A program made the position numbers and the translations under genes. The notes beneath the pieces are model-generated. The model saw nothing but the letters and a program-made list of their open reading frames with translations, was not told the origin of the DNA and searched no databases. This document shows, piece after piece, positions 1 through 9,405 of a stretch of 64,000 bases of DNA (position 1 is the stretch's first letter; each line of letters begins with the position of its first letter). Source of the stretch: CAJXMH01 sp964001305 (GTDB lineage: Bacteria > Bacteroidota > Bacteroidia > Flavobacteriales_E > Vicingaceae); contig CAXFAI010000019.1 in assembly GCA_964001305.1 (NCBI GenBank), forward strand, positions 124,001 through 188,000, written 5' to 3'.

Positions 1-492
1 ACCCCTTGTTTTAGAAGAGAAGCAGGTTCTTATGGTAAAGATGTAAGAGGTCTAAATCGACTACATCAATTTGACAAAGTAGAAATCGTTCAAATTACTC
101 ATCCTTCTAAGTCGGAATCGGCTTTAGAAGAAATGAAAGATCATATTAAAAACTTGCTAGAAAAGCTTGGACTGCATTATCGAGTTGCTTTATTATGTGG
201 TGGAGATTTGGGCTTTGCAGCTTCTATTACTTACGATTTTGAAGTATATTCTGCAGCACAAGAAAAATGGTTAGAAGTCAGTTCAGTTTCAAATTTTGAA
301 ACTTACCAAGCTAACCGATTGAAATTGCGGTTTAAGAATGAAGAAGGTAAAACCGAATTAGCTCATACTCTAAATGGTAGTGCTTTAGCCTTACCAAGAA
401 TTTTAGCTGCTATTTTAGAAAACAATCAAACTGAGGAAGGCATTAACATTCCTGAAGTTCTTATCCCGTATACAAAATTTGATAAAATATAA
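1..492 (+). CDS. serS: Seryl-tRNA synthetase, C-terminal part (5' truncated by window edge)
   Basis: The reading frame is open from base 1 and gives the C-terminal ~163 residues of a class II seryl-tRNA synthetase, which charges tRNA-Ser with serine in the cytoplasm. Visible family signatures are the motif 2 stretch TPCFRREAGSYGKDVRGL at the very start, the segment RLHQFDKVE that follows it, and the motif 3 region NGSALALPRILAAILENNQ near the end, where the arginine contacts ATP. The C-terminus (IPEVLIPYTKFDKI) is typical for bacterial SerRS. An internal ATG at 133 is not the start, because the homology runs through it to the window edge. The next gene starts 4 bases after the stop. Confidence 0.96.
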   Translation, partial: TPCFRREAGSYGKDVRGLNRLHQFDKVEIVQITHPSKSESALEEMKDHIKNLLEKLGLHYRVALLCGGDLGFAASITYDFEVYSAAQEKWLEVSSVSNFETYQANRLKLRFKNEEGKTELAHTLNGSALALPRILAAILENNQTEEGINIPEVLIPYTKFDKI

Positions 493-495
493 GCT

Positions 496-1050
496 ATGAA
501 ATATCTTTTCTTACCGCTTTTAATTGCTAGTTTATTTTGGGCTTGTCAACCTCAAGTTGAGCCAGCTAAAATTGAAAAAATAGAATCTTTACAACAGGCA
601 CTTGATAGTTCTGCAAAACAGTTTTCAATCATTGACTCGGCCAAAGCATTAAGTTCAGTCAAAGAATTTCAATCGAAAATAAGCTACATCAAAGGAGATT
701 ATCGAGACACCATTCAAGAGGAAACGGCCTTGTATATAGACAAGTATTACAGTTTGCGTAAAGCCATGAAATTAATGGGAAATAGCTATGCAGAAACTGC
801 TCGAGATATCCGTTCAACTAAGAGTAGATTAAAAAATCTACTTCATGATTTAAAAAACGGTCTAGTTGAAGACCAACAATATGAGCAATATTTAGAGCTC
901 GAAGAAAACAATGTGGCTATCATTAAAGAGTCAGTAGATGCTTTAGTTCGTGCTTATACTGAAGGACAACCAATTTACGATGAAATGACTCCAAGAATTG
1001 ATTCATTGATTTCAGAATCAAAAAGAAAGGCAGCTAAGGTAGCAGAATGA
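496..1050 (+). CDS. Small exported lipoprotein of unknown function
   Basis: A 184-residue protein with a signal peptide II: a lysine, a hydrophobic stretch and a lipobox ending in Cys17 (LFWAC). The mature part is charged and reads as almost entirely helical with heptad-like spacing, suggesting a helical bundle or coiled coil facing the periplasm. No catalytic motif was recognised. It starts just after serS, and its stop overlaps the next ATG (ATGA at 1047-1050), so translation is probably coupled to the TPR protein. It may act with that protein at the envelope; this is inference only. Confidence 0.75.
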   Translation: MKYLFLPLLIASLFWACQPQVEPAKIEKIESLQQALDSSAKQFSIIDSAKALSSVKEFQSKISYIKGDYRDTIQEETALYIDKYYSLRKAMKLMGNSYAETARDIRSTKSRLKNLLHDLKNGLVEDQQYEQYLELEENNVAIIKESVDALVRAYTEGQPIYDEMTPRIDSLISESKRKAAKVAE

Positions 1051-2909
1051 GAGTAAGCCGATATATCGCTTTTCTTTTTCTAAGTCTGTTTGTTTTTCAA
1101 ACATTGCAGGCACAAAATAACAATACCCAAACCACCTTTGCCTTAGCTCGTCAAGCTAAAGAAAATGGAGAATGGGATAAAGCCATTGCTTACTACGAAG
1201 AGCTTTATAGCAAAAATGAATCTGACATATACTACCGCGATCTTTTGGAATTATACGCCCAAGTCGAAAATTTCAAAGAAGCTGAAAAAATGGTCAAAAA
1301 ACGAATACGAGTATTTCCTGAAAAGCTAGAATACTTGGTTGATCGAGGACACTTAGCTGAATTGCAAAAGGAAGAAGCTGATGCTAAAAAGCACTTTGAA
1401 GAAGCGCTAGAAAAGCTAAGCACAAATCAACAACAAGCTAGACTTTTAGCCAATCAATTTAGCCGTTATGAAAAGCATGACTATGCCGAGGCAGTTTATT
1501 TAAAAGCCCAAAAGCTTAGTAAAAACAACAGCTTATTTCGATTTGAATTAGCCAACACTTATGCTCGTCAAGGCAGAACTTCTGACATGATTGAGATCTA
1601 TTTGGATGTAGTGGGTGAGAATAAAAATTACATCCAAACCGTCCAAAATTTATTCTCTCGTGTGCTCTATCCCGACCCTGAGGGAAAGCAAATGCAAGAC
1701 TTACGAGAACAATTGCTTCGTAGAATTCAAAAGCAAAGCGAGCAAAGTGTATATGCTGAATTACTGGTTTGGCTTTACCTGCAGGACAAAAATTTTAGAG
1801 GTGCCCTTATTCAAGCAAAAGCTCTTGACAAAAAACTAAGCGAAGAAGGTAAAAGGCTTCATTCACTTGGGCAACTAGCCTTGAACAACAAAGCATTTGA
1901 TGTGGCAGAAGAAAGCTATAAGTACATCATTGGTTTAGGAGAAGTAAGTCCATATTATTTATCGGCTAAAATGAGTTTAGTAGAAGTACTAAAACAAAAA
2001 ATAACTCAGAACCAATATCAACAATCAGACCTTATTGAGTTAGAACAAGCCTATGCAAAAAACATAAAAGACTTAGGAAAAAGCGCTTATACTTTACCTT
2101 TAATTCGTGGGCAAGCAAGTTTATACGCGTACTATTTGGATGAAGTAGATACGGCCATCTTAATTCTTAATGAAGCAATTACACTCCCCGGAATTGAAAA
2201 AGAGCAACAAGCCGAAGCTAAAATAGAATTGGCAGACCTTCTTCTCTTAAACAATGAAATTTGGGAAGCCTCTCTCCTCTATTCACAAGTTGAAAAAGAC
2301 TTTAAATACGACCAATTAGGAGAAACTGCTAAATTTAAAAATGCCAAAGTGGCTTACTACACTGGCGATTTTTATTGGGCACAAGCTCAGCTGGATGTGC
2401 TCAAAGGTTCTACCTCTAAGTTAATTGCTAATGATGCCTTAGACCTTTCACTTTTAATCACCGACAACATTGGTTTAGATAGTATTGCAGAACCTTTAGA
2501 GATGTATGCTAGAGCCGATTTATGGGTTTTCAAAAAAGATTATGATAAAGCACTTCAAAGTCTTGACTCTATTCCAAAGTTCTTTCCACAAAGTAGTTTA
2601 AAAGACGAGATACTTTTTACCAAGTTTGAAATAGAAAAAGCAAAAAGAAATTATGAAAGCGCAGCTGAAAAATTGCGAGAGTTAATCGCTGATTATGCCG
2701 AAGACATTTTAGGTGATGATGCCCTTTTTGAATTGGCTAAGCTAGAAGAAGAGTTTTTAAATCATCCAGAAATAGCGATGGAATTATATAAAAAACTATT
2801 AACTACTTACCCTTCTAGTTTGCATGTGGTAGAAAGCCGAAAGCGTTTTAGAATACTGAGAGGTGACAATTTAGAAAGCACAGAAATTGAAAAAGAAGAG
2901 GAATTATGA
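1047..2909 (+). CDS. Exported tetratricopeptide-repeat protein
   Basis: A 620-residue protein with a Sec signal peptide (residues 1-22, ending LQAQ) followed by helical TPR-like repeats along its whole length, e.g. ENGEWDKAIAYYEELYSK near residue 40 and AMELYKKLLTTYPSS near the C-terminus. TPR proteins are scaffolds for protein-protein contacts; no enzyme domain was seen. The start overlaps the preceding lipoprotein by 4 bases, and its end overlaps the DUF4286 gene by 4 bases, so these form one tightly packed operon with rsmA downstream. Location is probably periplasmic or outer-membrane-associated. The specific partner is unknown. Confidence 0.8.
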   Translation: MRVSRYIAFLFLSLFVFQTLQAQNNNTQTTFALARQAKENGEWDKAIAYYEELYSKNESDIYYRDLLELYAQVENFKEAEKMVKKRIRVFPEKLEYLVDRGHLAELQKEEADAKKHFEEALEKLSTNQQQARLLANQFSRYEKHDYAEAVYLKAQKLSKNNSLFRFELANTYARQGRTSDMIEIYLDVVGENKNYIQTVQNLFSRVLYPDPEGKQMQDLREQLLRRIQKQSEQSVYAELLVWLYLQDKNFRGALIQAKALDKKLSEEGKRLHSLGQLALNNKAFDVAEESYKYIIGLGEVSPYYLSAKMSLVEVLKQKITQNQYQQSDLIELEQAYAKNIKDLGKSAYTLPLIRGQASLYAYYLDEVDTAILILNEAITLPGIEKEQQAEAKIELADLLLLNNEIWEASLLYSQVEKDFKYDQLGETAKFKNAKVAYYTGDFYWAQAQLDVLKGSTSKLIANDALDLSLLITDNIGLDSIAEPLEMYARADLWVFKKDYDKALQSLDSIPKFFPQSSLKDEILFTKFEIEKAKRNYESAAEKLRELIADYAEDILGDDALFELAKLEEEFLNHPEIAMELYKKLLTTYPSSLHVVESRKRFRILRGDNLESTEIEKEEEL

Positions 2910-3211
2910 TTGTATATAGCGTGACGATAAACGTGGAGGATGACATTCATGAAGATTGGGTAAAATGGATGAAAGAAGTTCACATTCCAGATGTGATGAA
3001 TACAGGCATTTTTACGGATCATCGCATGCTAAAAGTCATTTCTCATCAAGAAGAAAAAGACGGCACAACCTATAACATTCAATACGATTGCGAAAGCATG
3101 GCTGATTTGCATCAGTATCAAGTAAAGCATGCTCCTGAATTACAGAAAGAACACAGTGAACGCTACGCCAATAAATTTGTAGCCTTTAGAACTTTATTAG
3201 AGAAAGCTTGA
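2906..3211 (+). CDS. DUF4286 family protein
   Basis: A 101-residue soluble protein that begins MIVYSVTINVEDDIHEDWV and matches the small Bacteroidota DUF4286 family by its N-terminal beta strand, the segment IPDVMNTGIF and the tyrosine-rich YNIQYDCES strand. The family has a ferredoxin-like (dimeric alpha-beta barrel) look and no assigned function. It overlaps the TPR gene by 4 bases and the rsmA TTG start by 4 bases, an arrangement that suggests translational coupling with rsmA. Confidence 0.85.
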   Translation: MIVYSVTINVEDDIHEDWVKWMKEVHIPDVMNTGIFTDHRMLKVISHQEEKDGTTYNIQYDCESMADLHQYQVKHAPELQKEHSERYANKFVAFRTLLEKA

Positions 3212-3987
3212 AAAAGGTAAGAGCCAAAAAACAATTAGGTCAGCACTTTTTAGAAGATGCAAACATTGCCCAGCAAACTGTTGATGCTTTTGGCAAGCAG
3301 CATGATTTTAGTTTAGCGCTAGAAGTTGGCCCTGGAATGGGTGTGCTCACCAAACCTTTGTTACAAAACAAAAAATTAAATGTAAAAGTCATCGACATTG
3401 ATACCGAATCAATTGCATGGTTAAAGCATGAAGGATTCTTAAAAGAAGACCAAATCATTGAAGGTGACTTTTTGAAACTTGATTTATATCAATTATTCGG
3501 CGAACAAGATTTTGGAATTGTAGGAAACTTCCCATACAACATCAGTACTCAAATTTTATTTAAAGCACTTGATTATCGCCAACAATGTAAAGAAGTTGTT
3601 GGCATGTTTCAAAAAGAAGTTGCTGACCGAATTGCCTGTAAACCTGGCTCTAAGGTCTATGGAATTACATCAGTTTTGCTTCAAGCTTTTTACGACATAG
3701 AATATCTTTTTACCGTTGAGCCAGAAGTTTTTGACCCTCCGCCTAAAGTACGCTCTGCAGTTATTCGTTTAAGCAGAAACCAAGTAAAGAAACTCGATTG
3801 CGATGAAAAGAAATTTCAGCAAATTGTAAAAATGGCCTTTAATCAAAGGCGAAAAACTTTGCGTAATTCCTTAAAGCCACTCTTAAACGATTCTATTAAA
3901 AACGAAGCTATTTTTGCCGATCGACCCGAACAATTAAGTGTTCAACAATTCATTGATTTGACCAATTTAATTGCACCTCAGCATTAA
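3208..3987 (+). CDS. rsmA: 16S rRNA (adenine(1518)/(1519)-N6) dimethyltransferase
   Basis: A 259-residue RsmA/KsgA enzyme that dimethylates two adjacent adenines in the 3'-terminal hairpin of 16S rRNA with SAM during small-subunit maturation. Seen here: the N-terminal KKQLGQHFLEDANIAQ signature, the SAM motif I EVGPGMGVLT, the acidic D..T.S segment after it, and the catalytic motif GNFPYNIS. The C-terminal helical domain includes FNQRRKTLRNSL. The start is a TTG whose last two bases overlap the stop of DUF4286; no in-frame ATG exists upstream or nearby, and the KK..LGQHF motif immediately follows, so the TTG start is well supported. Confidence 0.96.
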   Translation: MKKVRAKKQLGQHFLEDANIAQQTVDAFGKQHDFSLALEVGPGMGVLTKPLLQNKKLNVKVIDIDTESIAWLKHEGFLKEDQIIEGDFLKLDLYQLFGEQDFGIVGNFPYNISTQILFKALDYRQQCKEVVGMFQKEVADRIACKPGSKVYGITSVLLQAFYDIEYLFTVEPEVFDPPPKVRSAVIRLSRNQVKKLDCDEKKFQQIVKMAFNQRRKTLRNSLKPLLNDSIKNEAIFADRPEQLSVQQFIDLTNLIAPQH

Positions 3988-4065
3988 GAAAAGCTTATTT
4001 CTTTTAGCTGTGCTTAAAGCTGTCTATTCAAAAGCTTAAATTCGTTGCTCCATTTTGCAAGAAGC

Positions 4066-5424
4066 ATGGCATTTGAGTTAACCAAAGAATACATTGAGCA
4101 AGTAAAGTCTGAGCTGGAAAGCGGTCAAAAAACCGAATTTCTTTTAGGCATAAACGACTTACATCCTGCTGATATCGCTGAAATATTCGACAACATAAGT
4201 GTTGATGAAGGCAATCAACTATATCATGTTTTGAATACGGAAATTGCTTCAGATGTGCTCATCGAAATGGAAGAAGATGTTCGGGAGAATTTTTTGGCTT
4301 CGCTAGAAGCCGAAGAAATTGCCAAGACTTTCATTGAAAACATGGACTCAGATGACGCAGCTGATATGTTGCAAGAGCTTCCAGACCGAAAGAAAGACGA
4401 TGTAATCTCGAACATTGAAGACGCTGAACAAGCAAGCGACATTGTTGATTTACTTCATTATCCCGAAGATTCAGCTGGTGGTTTAATGGCCAAAGAGCTC
4501 ATAAAAGTAAATGTGAGTTGGTCCATTTTGAAGTGCGTTCGAGAAATGCGCAAACAAGCCGAAGATATTCAAAATGTGTATACCATTTATGTGATTGATG
4601 ATCGTGAAAAATTAGTCGGTACACTTTCACTTAAAAGGCTATTGCTAGCCCCAACAGAGAGCAAAGTCAAAGATCTTTATTATCAAGATGTTTTATCGGT
4701 TAAAGCCTATGAAAAGTCGGAAGAAGTAGCTGCCATTATGGAAAAGTACGATTTGGTTGCCCTTCCTGTGGTTGATGAATTGGATCGATTAATTGGTCGA
4801 ATTACCATTGATGATATTGTAGATGTAATTAAAGAAGAAGCAGATAAGGATTATCAAATGGCATCCGGTATTTCTGAAAGTGTAGACTCTGCGGATAGCG
4901 TTCGGGTTTTAACACGGGCAAGATTACCATGGCTTTTGGTTGGTTTGTTAGGCGGTATTTTAGGTGCCTTGGTGATTAGTCGCTATGAAGGTCAATTGGA
5001 ACTTTACCCTGAAATGGCTTTGTTTATTCCCCTTATTGCCGCCATGGGAGGAAATGTAGGTGTTCAATCTTCTGCCATTATTGTGCAAGGCTTGGCAAAC
5101 AACTCCTTGGGTTTTGACAGTTTATTTGCTCGCTTGGGAAAAGAATTTTTGGTAGCCATTTTAAATGGATTGGTTTGTAGCGTGCTAATTCTTGGATATA
5201 CTTTGGTATTTGAAGACAGCATAAACCTTGCGGCTTCGGTAAGTGTAGCCCTTATTTTAGTGATTGTATTTGCTGGTTTGTTTGGCACTTTTGTTCCACT
5301 TATGCTCGATAAATACAAAATTGACCCAGCCCTAGCAACAGGACCATTTATTACCACCATGAATGATATTGTTGGCCTTTTCATATACTTTGGAATTGGC
5401 CACTTGATGTACAATTTATTTTAA
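4066..5424 (+). CDS. mgtE: Magnesium transporter MgtE
   Basis: About 452 residues. MgtE is a homodimeric inner-membrane Mg2+ channel gated by cytoplasmic Mg2+. The order is the N domain (about 1-130, HPADIAEIFD), a CBS pair (about 140-260, LVGTLSLKRLLLAP and RLIGRITIDDIVDV) and five C-terminal membrane helices with the pore signature MGGNVGVQSSAIIVQGLA. The frame extends upstream to a TTG at 4045, but the ATG at 4066 (MAFELTKEYIEQ) matches the usual length and is preferred. It follows rsmA after 78 bases. Confidence 0.94.
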   Translation: MAFELTKEYIEQVKSELESGQKTEFLLGINDLHPADIAEIFDNISVDEGNQLYHVLNTEIASDVLIEMEEDVRENFLASLEAEEIAKTFIENMDSDDAADMLQELPDRKKDDVISNIEDAEQASDIVDLLHYPEDSAGGLMAKELIKVNVSWSILKCVREMRKQAEDIQNVYTIYVIDDREKLVGTLSLKRLLLAPTESKVKDLYYQDVLSVKAYEKSEEVAAIMEKYDLVALPVVDELDRLIGRITIDDIVDVIKEEADKDYQMASGISESVDSADSVRVLTRARLPWLLVGLLGGILGALVISRYEGQLELYPEMALFIPLIAAMGGNVGVQSSAIIVQGLANNSLGFDSLFARLGKEFLVAILNGLVCSVLILGYTLVFEDSINLAASVSVALILVIVFAGLFGTFVPLMLDKYKIDPALATGPFITTMNDIVGLFIYFGIGHLMYNLF

Positions 5425-5644
5425 TTTAAAAATTTATAGATTAATTGAAATGAAGATGGCCTTCCTTAGAATTTAAGAATGAAGCGAACTAGAAAATGTT
5501 ACAAATTGAGGAAGCTATCAGCTTGACTGGGAGATCGCCGAAATTGTCATTTTATAGGAGTGAAAGAACTTAAATTATAAACAGGCCTAGATTTTTTTGT
5601 TACTTTTTTCATCAATGGAAAAAAGTATAAACAATGAGAAACAA

Positions 5645-6586
5645 ATGAAAAAAGTAATCTTCATCGATAGCGTCCACCCCATTTTAGCTGAAAAATTAGA
5701 AAATGCTGGCTATGAATGTGATTGGAAAACGGAATTGAAAAGGGAAGAGATTCTTCCCCTCTTAAAAGATTACGAAGGAGCAGTGATTCGCAGCAAATTC
5801 AAATTTGACGCAGCAGTTTTTGAAGCGGCACCAAAATTAAAATGGATTGCTCGTTCAGGCGCCGGCATGGAAAACATAGACCGCGAATTGGCAGAACAAA
5901 AAGGCATACAGTGTTTTAATTCTCCCGAAGGAAACCGGGATGCGGTGGCTGAGCATGCTTTGGGTATGTTGTTGAGCTTATTCAACAATTTAAATAGAGC
6001 TGATCAGGAAGTAAGAGAAGGACAATGGAATCGCGAAAAAAATCGAGGTATTGAATTGAAAGGAAAAACCGTGGGCATTTTGGGCTATGGTTTTATGGGT
6101 CAAGCATTTGCTGAACGATTACAAGGTTTTGGTGTAAAGGTAATCGCCTACGACAAATACAAAAGTGATTTTAGCTCAAAGCTCGTTCAAGAAGTAAATC
6201 TAGAGACATTCTTTGCCGAAACCGAAATACTGAGTATTCATCTGCCGCAAACCGAAGAAACTACTTTCATGATTAATGAAAAGTTCCTAAATCAGTTTGC
6301 TAATCCATTGTTTGTATTAAACACAGCAAGAGGAAAAAATGTAAATACAGCAGAGCTCGTTTCTGCCTTAAAAAGCGGCAAAGTAAGAGGCGCTTGTTTG
6401 GATGTATTGGAGTATGAAAAACTTTCGTTTGAAAGTTTAAAAGCAGAAGAGTTACCAGAAGCTTTTCAATATTTGAGAAAAGCTGAAAATGTGATCTTAA
6501 GTCCGCATGTGGCGGGTTGGACGAAAGAGTCATATGTGAAGTTATCGGAGATTTTGGCGGAGAAGATTCTTAAATTTGTGTCTTAA
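5645..6586 (+). CDS. D-isomer-specific 2-hydroxyacid dehydrogenase
   Basis: About 313 residues, NAD-dependent oxidoreductase of the phosphoglycerate dehydrogenase/2-hydroxyacid dehydrogenase family. Seen: the Rossmann motif GILGYGFMGQAFAERLQGFG, and the catalytic Arg (LNTARGKNVN), Glu (CLDVLEYE) and His (LSPHVAGWT) in the expected order. There is no ACT or extra C-terminal regulatory domain, so it resembles short Bacteroidota PGDH-like proteins whose substrate cannot be told from sequence. The ATG at 5645 gives the family's usual N-terminus (MKKVIFIDSVHP); an upstream TTG at 5597 and ATG at 5615 would add an uncharacteristic leader. It is preceded by a ~220-base gap with no recognised feature. 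Confidence 0.85.
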   Translation: MKKVIFIDSVHPILAEKLENAGYECDWKTELKREEILPLLKDYEGAVIRSKFKFDAAVFEAAPKLKWIARSGAGMENIDRELAEQKGIQCFNSPEGNRDAVAEHALGMLLSLFNNLNRADQEVREGQWNREKNRGIELKGKTVGILGYGFMGQAFAERLQGFGVKVIAYDKYKSDFSSKLVQEVNLETFFAETEILSIHLPQTEETTFMINEKFLNQFANPLFVLNTARGKNVNTAELVSALKSGKVRGACLDVLEYEKLSFESLKAEELPEAFQYLRKAENVILSPHVAGWTKESYVKLSEILAEKILKFVS

Positions 6587-6596
6587 ATTATTTGCT

Positions 6597-7757
6597 ATGA
6601 AAACCGCTTTTACTATTTCACTTCTTTTTATTTATAGTCTTGTTAATTCCCAGTCAAATTGGGTTTCGGTTGGACCTCCGGTTGGTGACAACTTCTATTC
6701 AATAACCACAACTCCTGATTCCACCTATTTTGCTGCAACTTTTGCACCTGGGAAAGTATATAGATCAGTGGATAAAGGAAACACATGGATTCCAATTTAC
6801 ACAAATTCAAATTATATATTCAAAGCTATTTGCTTCATTTCTAACCAAGTAGGATTTATAGCAGGTAGAAGCAATACTAGTTCTGTATTAAGAACTATAG
6901 ATGGGGGAGCAACATGGTCAAATATGACAGTTCCAAATATTAATACCCTAAACGACATTTACTTTTCAAATAGCAATGAAGGCTATGCGGTAGGGCAATA
7001 TGGGACATTATTAAAAAGCTCAAATTTCGGATCAAACTGGTCACAAATACCTTTTCCAACTAATCAGCATTTATGGGATATGGCGCATGTTGGGCCAGAC
7101 AGCATATTTTTGGCTAGTGCTTCTGGTATTTATCGATTAAATTCAAATCCTCCACTTGTAAATATAAGCTCAACTAGTGCTGATGGTGTTGACAAAGGAA
7201 TAAACGATGTGTTTGCCATTGATGACAATAACATTATCCGTTTTCAAAATGGCCAAGGAATAGGAACAAGATTAGCTTCTAATCCACTTTCTAACATGGC
7301 TATTAAATCAATTCTTGCTGTTTCTGACTCACTAATCTTTATTGCCGGTCAAGACCGAAAAATCTATTCTTCACAAGATGGTGGACAAACTTTTATACTT
7401 GAAACAACCCCTGTTAATCAATATTTCATTACAGATTTAAAGTATTTGAATGGCATTGTATGGGCAGTTGGTGTCTCAGGCACTATTCTAAGACGTCAAC
7501 TTACTGTTGGTGAAAAAGAGCATATAAAAAGAGCAAATGAAGCTAGAATTTATCCAAACCCTGCTAAAGACTTTATATGGATTAAAAGCCAAAAAATCAT
7601 TGATGAAGTGAGGATAATGAATATAAACGGACAGGTAATTTTAACTTCTAATCATCCAAAAGAAAAGTTTGATATTAGTCCATTAAAAACTGGTATTTAT
7701 TTTATTCAGGTGGTATCTAGTGGATTAGTTTCTACCAAAAAGATTATTAAGCACTAA
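6597..7757 (+). CDS. Secreted beta-propeller protein with T9SS sorting domain
   Basis: A 386-residue secreted protein: Sec signal peptide (MKTAFTISLLFIYSLVNSQ), then a propeller with BNR/Ycf48-like blades (YRSVDKGNTW, LRTIDGGATW, LKSSNFGSNW, YSSQDGGQTF), and a C-terminal type A T9SS sorting domain that begins ARIYPNPAKDFIWI and ends in a lysine-rich KKIIKH. T9SS domains direct export across the outer membrane in Bacteroidota. The ATG at 6597 starts the signal peptide; an upstream TTG inside the previous gene's end is rejected. The gene is convergent with acr3, with a one-base gap. Function of the propeller is unknown; it may bind a surface ligand. Confidence 0.85.
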   Translation: MKTAFTISLLFIYSLVNSQSNWVSVGPPVGDNFYSITTTPDSTYFAATFAPGKVYRSVDKGNTWIPIYTNSNYIFKAICFISNQVGFIAGRSNTSSVLRTIDGGATWSNMTVPNINTLNDIYFSNSNEGYAVGQYGTLLKSSNFGSNWSQIPFPTNQHLWDMAHVGPDSIFLASASGIYRLNSNPPLVNISSTSADGVDKGINDVFAIDDNNIIRFQNGQGIGTRLASNPLSNMAIKSILAVSDSLIFIAGQDRKIYSSQDGGQTFILETTPVNQYFITDLKYLNGIVWAVGVSGTILRRQLTVGEKEHIKRANEARIYPNPAKDFIWIKSQKIIDEVRIMNINGQVILTSNHPKEKFDISPLKTGIYFIQVVSSGLVSTKKIIKH

Positions 7758-7758
7758 T

Positions 7759-8784
7759 TCATTGCTCTTTTTTCTTCAACCACAAACTCAACCTAACTAA
7801 TAAAATTAAAGCAGGAACCTCAACCAATGGTCCGATGACACCTGCAAAAGCCTCTCCTGAGTTTAAACCAAACACGGCAATGGCAACGGCTATGGCCAAC
7901 TCAAAGTTGTTTCCCGAAGCGGTAAAAGCTACCGAAGCATTTTCTGGGTAAGCTGCTCCCAACTTTTTCCCTATAAAAAAGGAAACAAGAAACATGAGCA
8001 AAAAATAAATTAATAGTGGAATCGCAATTCGGACCACGTCGAATGGAATTTCTACAATCAGTTCTCCTTTTAAAGAAAACATCAGCACAATGGTAAACAA
8101 TAAAGCCACTAGTGTTATGGGTGAAATTTTGGGTAAAAACACCGTTTTATACCACTCCTCCCCTTTCGCTTTTACTAGAATAAACCGGCTGAACATACCC
8201 AACACAAAAGGTATTCCCAAGTAAATGGCAACGCTTTCGGCAATGGTTGAAATGGGAATATCAACCACTGCGCCCTCTACCCCAAAAAGCGGTGGCAATT
8301 TGGTAATAAACAACCAAGCGTAAAAGGAATAACCAAAGACTTGAAAAATGGAATTTAAGGCCACCAATGCTGCTCCGTATTCGCTGCTGCCTTCAGCTAA
8401 ATCATTCCACACCAAAACCATGGCAATGCAGCGAGCCAGACCAATTAAAATTAAACCCACCATATAGTGTGGATGATCTTGTAAAAACAATATTGCCAAG
8501 GCAAACATGAGTACCGGTCCAATTGTCCAATTGAGCACTAAAGAAAGGCTAAGCACTTTTACATTTTTAAACACTTTTGGCAATAGCGCATAATTCACTT
8601 TTGCAAGCGGAGGGTACATCATTAAAATTAGACCAATGGCTATGGGAATATTGGTTGAACCAGATTGAAAACGGTTCATAAACTCAGGCATTGACGGAAT
8701 AAAATACCCTAAAGCCACGCCTAAAAGCATGGCAAGAAATATCCATAATGTAAGGTATTGATCTAAAAAACTAAGCTTTTTCAT
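7759..8784 (-). CDS. acr3: Arsenite efflux transporter, ACR3 family
   Basis: A 341-residue, roughly ten-helix inner-membrane protein of the ACR3 (BASS superfamily) arsenite exporters, which expel As(III) using the proton motive force. Seen: N-terminal LDQYLTLWIFLAMLLGVALG, the segment IGLILMMYPPLAKVNY, and the TM4 signature GLARCIAMVLVWNDLA containing the conserved cysteine implicated in As(III) recognition. The later SGNNFELAIAVAIAVFG segment is also family-typical. Its start overlaps the arsenate reductase stop by 14 bases, so it is the last gene of the ars operon. Confidence 0.95.
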   Translation of the reverse strand: MKKLSFLDQYLTLWIFLAMLLGVALGYFIPSMPEFMNRFQSGSTNIPIAIGLILMMYPPLAKVNYALLPKVFKNVKVLSLSLVLNWTIGPVLMFALAILFLQDHPHYMVGLILIGLARCIAMVLVWNDLAEGSSEYGAALVALNSIFQVFGYSFYAWLFITKLPPLFGVEGAVVDIPISTIAESVAIYLGIPFVLGMFSRFILVKAKGEEWYKTVFLPKISPITLVALLFTIVLMFSLKGELIVEIPFDVVRIAIPLLIYFLLMFLVSFFIGKKLGAAYPENASVAFTASGNNFELAIAVAIAVFGLNSGEAFAGVIGPLVEVPALILLVRLSLWLKKKEQ

Positions 8785-9388
8785 AAACCGTAATTTGCTG
8801 CATCACATATTTCATTTCTGAGGCAATTAAATCTGCGCAAGCTCGGTATGCTTCTGCTTCTTTTTCAGTGCCATCAAATTCTTTGGGATCTTGATATGTC
8901 AAGGAAATTCGCTGATCCGCATCCGGAATAAAGGGACAAGTTTCGTCGGCAGAAGAACAAGTCATTACCGCTGCATAGTTTGCCTTAGGGTTTCTTTCGT
9001 CTTGATATTCCTTTGAAAATAACTGAATCGGCAATTCGTTATCGGCGAAACTCACTCTTACAACTGCATTTTCTTCTCCTACCTTTTTGGTTTTAAACCC
9101 AATCTCTTCTAAGGTTCTAATGGCATTTTCATGAGCAGCAGTAACCTCCATTCCACCTGAATAGGTATTCAATGGAATATTGTAAAAGCTCGCCATTGTT
9201 TTGGCCATGACTTGCGATAATTGACTGCGACGTGAGTTGTGTGTGCAAATAAAGTTTAACTGCGGACGAATACCTGACTTCAACTTAGAATCAAGGTATT
9301 TGACCAATGAATCTAAAGTTTCTTTGCGCCCTTTATTAGGTTCCGCAGGTTTAATTTGCTGTAAGTACTTTTCAATTTTTAAATACAT
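8771..9388 (-). CDS. arsC: Arsenate reductase, low-molecular-weight phosphatase-like (thioredoxin-coupled type)
   Basis: A 205-residue LMW-phosphatase-fold protein that reduces arsenate to arsenite for export. Seen: P-loop CTHNSRR (Cys48, CX5R), and a second cysteine pair Cys144 and Cys151 (TCSSADETC), spaced seven apart like Cys82/Cys89 of thioredoxin-coupled ArsC. That spacing supports the disulfide-relay mechanism over a plain phosphatase. It carries about 40 extra N-terminal residues before the P-loop strand. The ATG at 9388 (MYLKIEKYLQQ) is chosen over an upstream in-frame codon at 9433. It lies 17 bases after the DUF6428 gene and overlaps acr3. Confidence 0.92.
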   Translation of the reverse strand: MYLKIEKYLQQIKPAEPNKGRKETLDSLVKYLDSKLKSGIRPQLNFICTHNSRRSQLSQVMAKTMASFYNIPLNTYSGGMEVTAAHENAIRTLEEIGFKTKKVGEENAVVRVSFADNELPIQLFSKEYQDERNPKANYAAVMTCSSADETCPFIPDADQRISLTYQDPKEFDGTEKEAEAYRACADLIASEMKYVMQQITVYEKA

Positions 9389-9405
9389 GATATTGAATCG
9401 ATATG